Assembly: GCA_015069195.1 (NCBI GenBank)
Contig: SVJA01000001.1
Location: forward strand, 78,148-142,147
Direction of reading: 5' to 3'
Source of the DNA: Oscillospiraceae bacterium
Lineage (GTDB): Bacteria; Bacillota; Clostridia; UBA1212
DNA: 64,000 nucleotides
This document shows, one piece after another, positions 63,655 through 64,000 of the stretch. Made by a program: the position numbers and the translations under genes. Position 1 is the first letter of the stretch, and the number at the start of each line of letters is the position of its first letter. Under the pieces are notes generated by a model that was given only the letters and a program-made list of their open reading frames with translations, ran no database searches and was not told where the DNA came from.

Positions 63655-64000
63655 ATGAAAAAAGGCTTAGTAATGGAAGGCGGCGCAATGCGAGGAATGT
63701 TTACCGCAGGCGTGACCGATGTAATGATGGAAAATAATATAACTTTTGACGGAGCTATCGGTGTCTCGGCAGGTGCGGCATTCGGTTGCAACTACAAATC
63801 AAACCAGCCCGGCAGAGTTATCCGCTACAACAAACGTTTCTGCAACGACAAACGCTTCTGCAGCTTCCGTTCCCTCAGAAAAACCGGCGACCTGTACGGC
63901 CACGAATTCTGCTATTACACCGTTCCGAACGAGCTCGACATTTTTGACAGGGAAACATACAAAAATTCACCGATGGAGTTCTACGCAGTTGCCACAAATG
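63655..64000 (+). CDS. Patatin-like phospholipase, partial
   Basis: The gene begins at ATG 63655, with GGAG eight bases upstream, and runs off the right edge after 115 codons. The oxyanion motif EGGAMRGMFTAG and the intact nucleophile elbow GVSAGA identify a patatin-family lipase. An extended -10 element TGATATAAT (63611-63619) lies about 35 bases before the start. It belongs to the YjjU/RssA-like branch rather than being a close copy of the patatin gene at 34988. Confidence 0.88.
   Translation, partial: MKKGLVMEGGAMRGMFTAGVTDVMMENNITFDGAIGVSAGAAFGCNYKSNQPGRVIRYNKRFCNDKRFCSFRSLRKTGDLYGHEFCYYTVPNELDIFDRETYKNSPMEFYAVATN

Overview
The window looks like the chromosome of an anaerobic, spore-forming member of the Bacillota, class Clostridia, probably a gut lineage near Oscillospirales/Ruminococcaceae. 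Supporting signs are a GerA-type germination operon, SpoVS, a class B sortase, a type III glutamine synthetase, an F-type ATP synthase with a sodium-type c subunit, a secreted protein ending in a dockerin-like module, strong GGAGG ribosome sites and moderate to low GC. No rRNA, tRNA, transposase, integrase, prophage or CRISPR array was seen. The genus is an inference from gene content only.

Layout. 1-4.4 kb: a partial PyrF-like protein with a decayed active site, a Cthe_2159-type lipoprotein, a 2-hydroxyacid dehydrogenase and a GH28-like glycosidase. 4.4-7.4 kb: DnaC-like and DnaD-like replication proteins and a class B sortase. 7.4-14.1 kb: two small lipoproteins, a CD1247-like acidic cysteine-rich protein, EF-P, lspA-rluD, an orphan oligopeptide-binding lipoprotein and PgeF. 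14.1-17.5 kb: an AT-rich three-gene operon CotH kinase - VTC polymerase - DUF4956. 17.7-25.3 kb: SpoVS, YmdB, a CPBP protease, a beta-helix transferase-like protein, an RsmC-like methyltransferase, a flippase, YqeG, AroQ and a HIT protein. 25.4-28.1 kb: alaS. 28.3-35 kb (plus strand): MgtC, DUF1015 and three glycosyltransferase genes, one an unusual GT4/WecF-like fusion. 35-48.7 kb: patatin, SanA/YdcF-like protein, GSIII, the dockerin protein, GT39, CDF transporter, aminotransferase, a leucine-rich surface protein and MscL. 48.7-52.7 kb: gerA-gerC-gerB. 52.8-60.6 kb: cysE and the full atp operon (atpZ-I-B-E-F-H-A-G-D-C). 60.9-64 kb: cadmium/zinc resistance cassette (ArsR-type regulator, HMA chaperone, P-type ATPase) and a partial patatin gene.

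How genes work together. The atp genes form one tightly packed operon whose c-ring carries the complete sodium ligand set. The metal cassette is headed by a consensus promoter with an inverted repeat at the start site, the expected operator of its CadC-like repressor. The three glycosyltransferases are translationally coupled and probably build one surface glycan. CotH, VTC and DUF4956 overlap and should act together at the membrane.

The observations most worth following are: (i) a hairpin family present at two distant intergenic sites, with a conserved 8-base apical loop and stems that differ but stay paired; (ii) the gerA start region, where a sigma-G-like promoter lies inside an intrinsic terminator that also holds the gerA ribosome site; (iii) the CotH-VTC-DUF4956 operon; (iv) a PyrF homologue lacking three of its catalytic or binding residues; (v) the GT4/WecF-like fusion.
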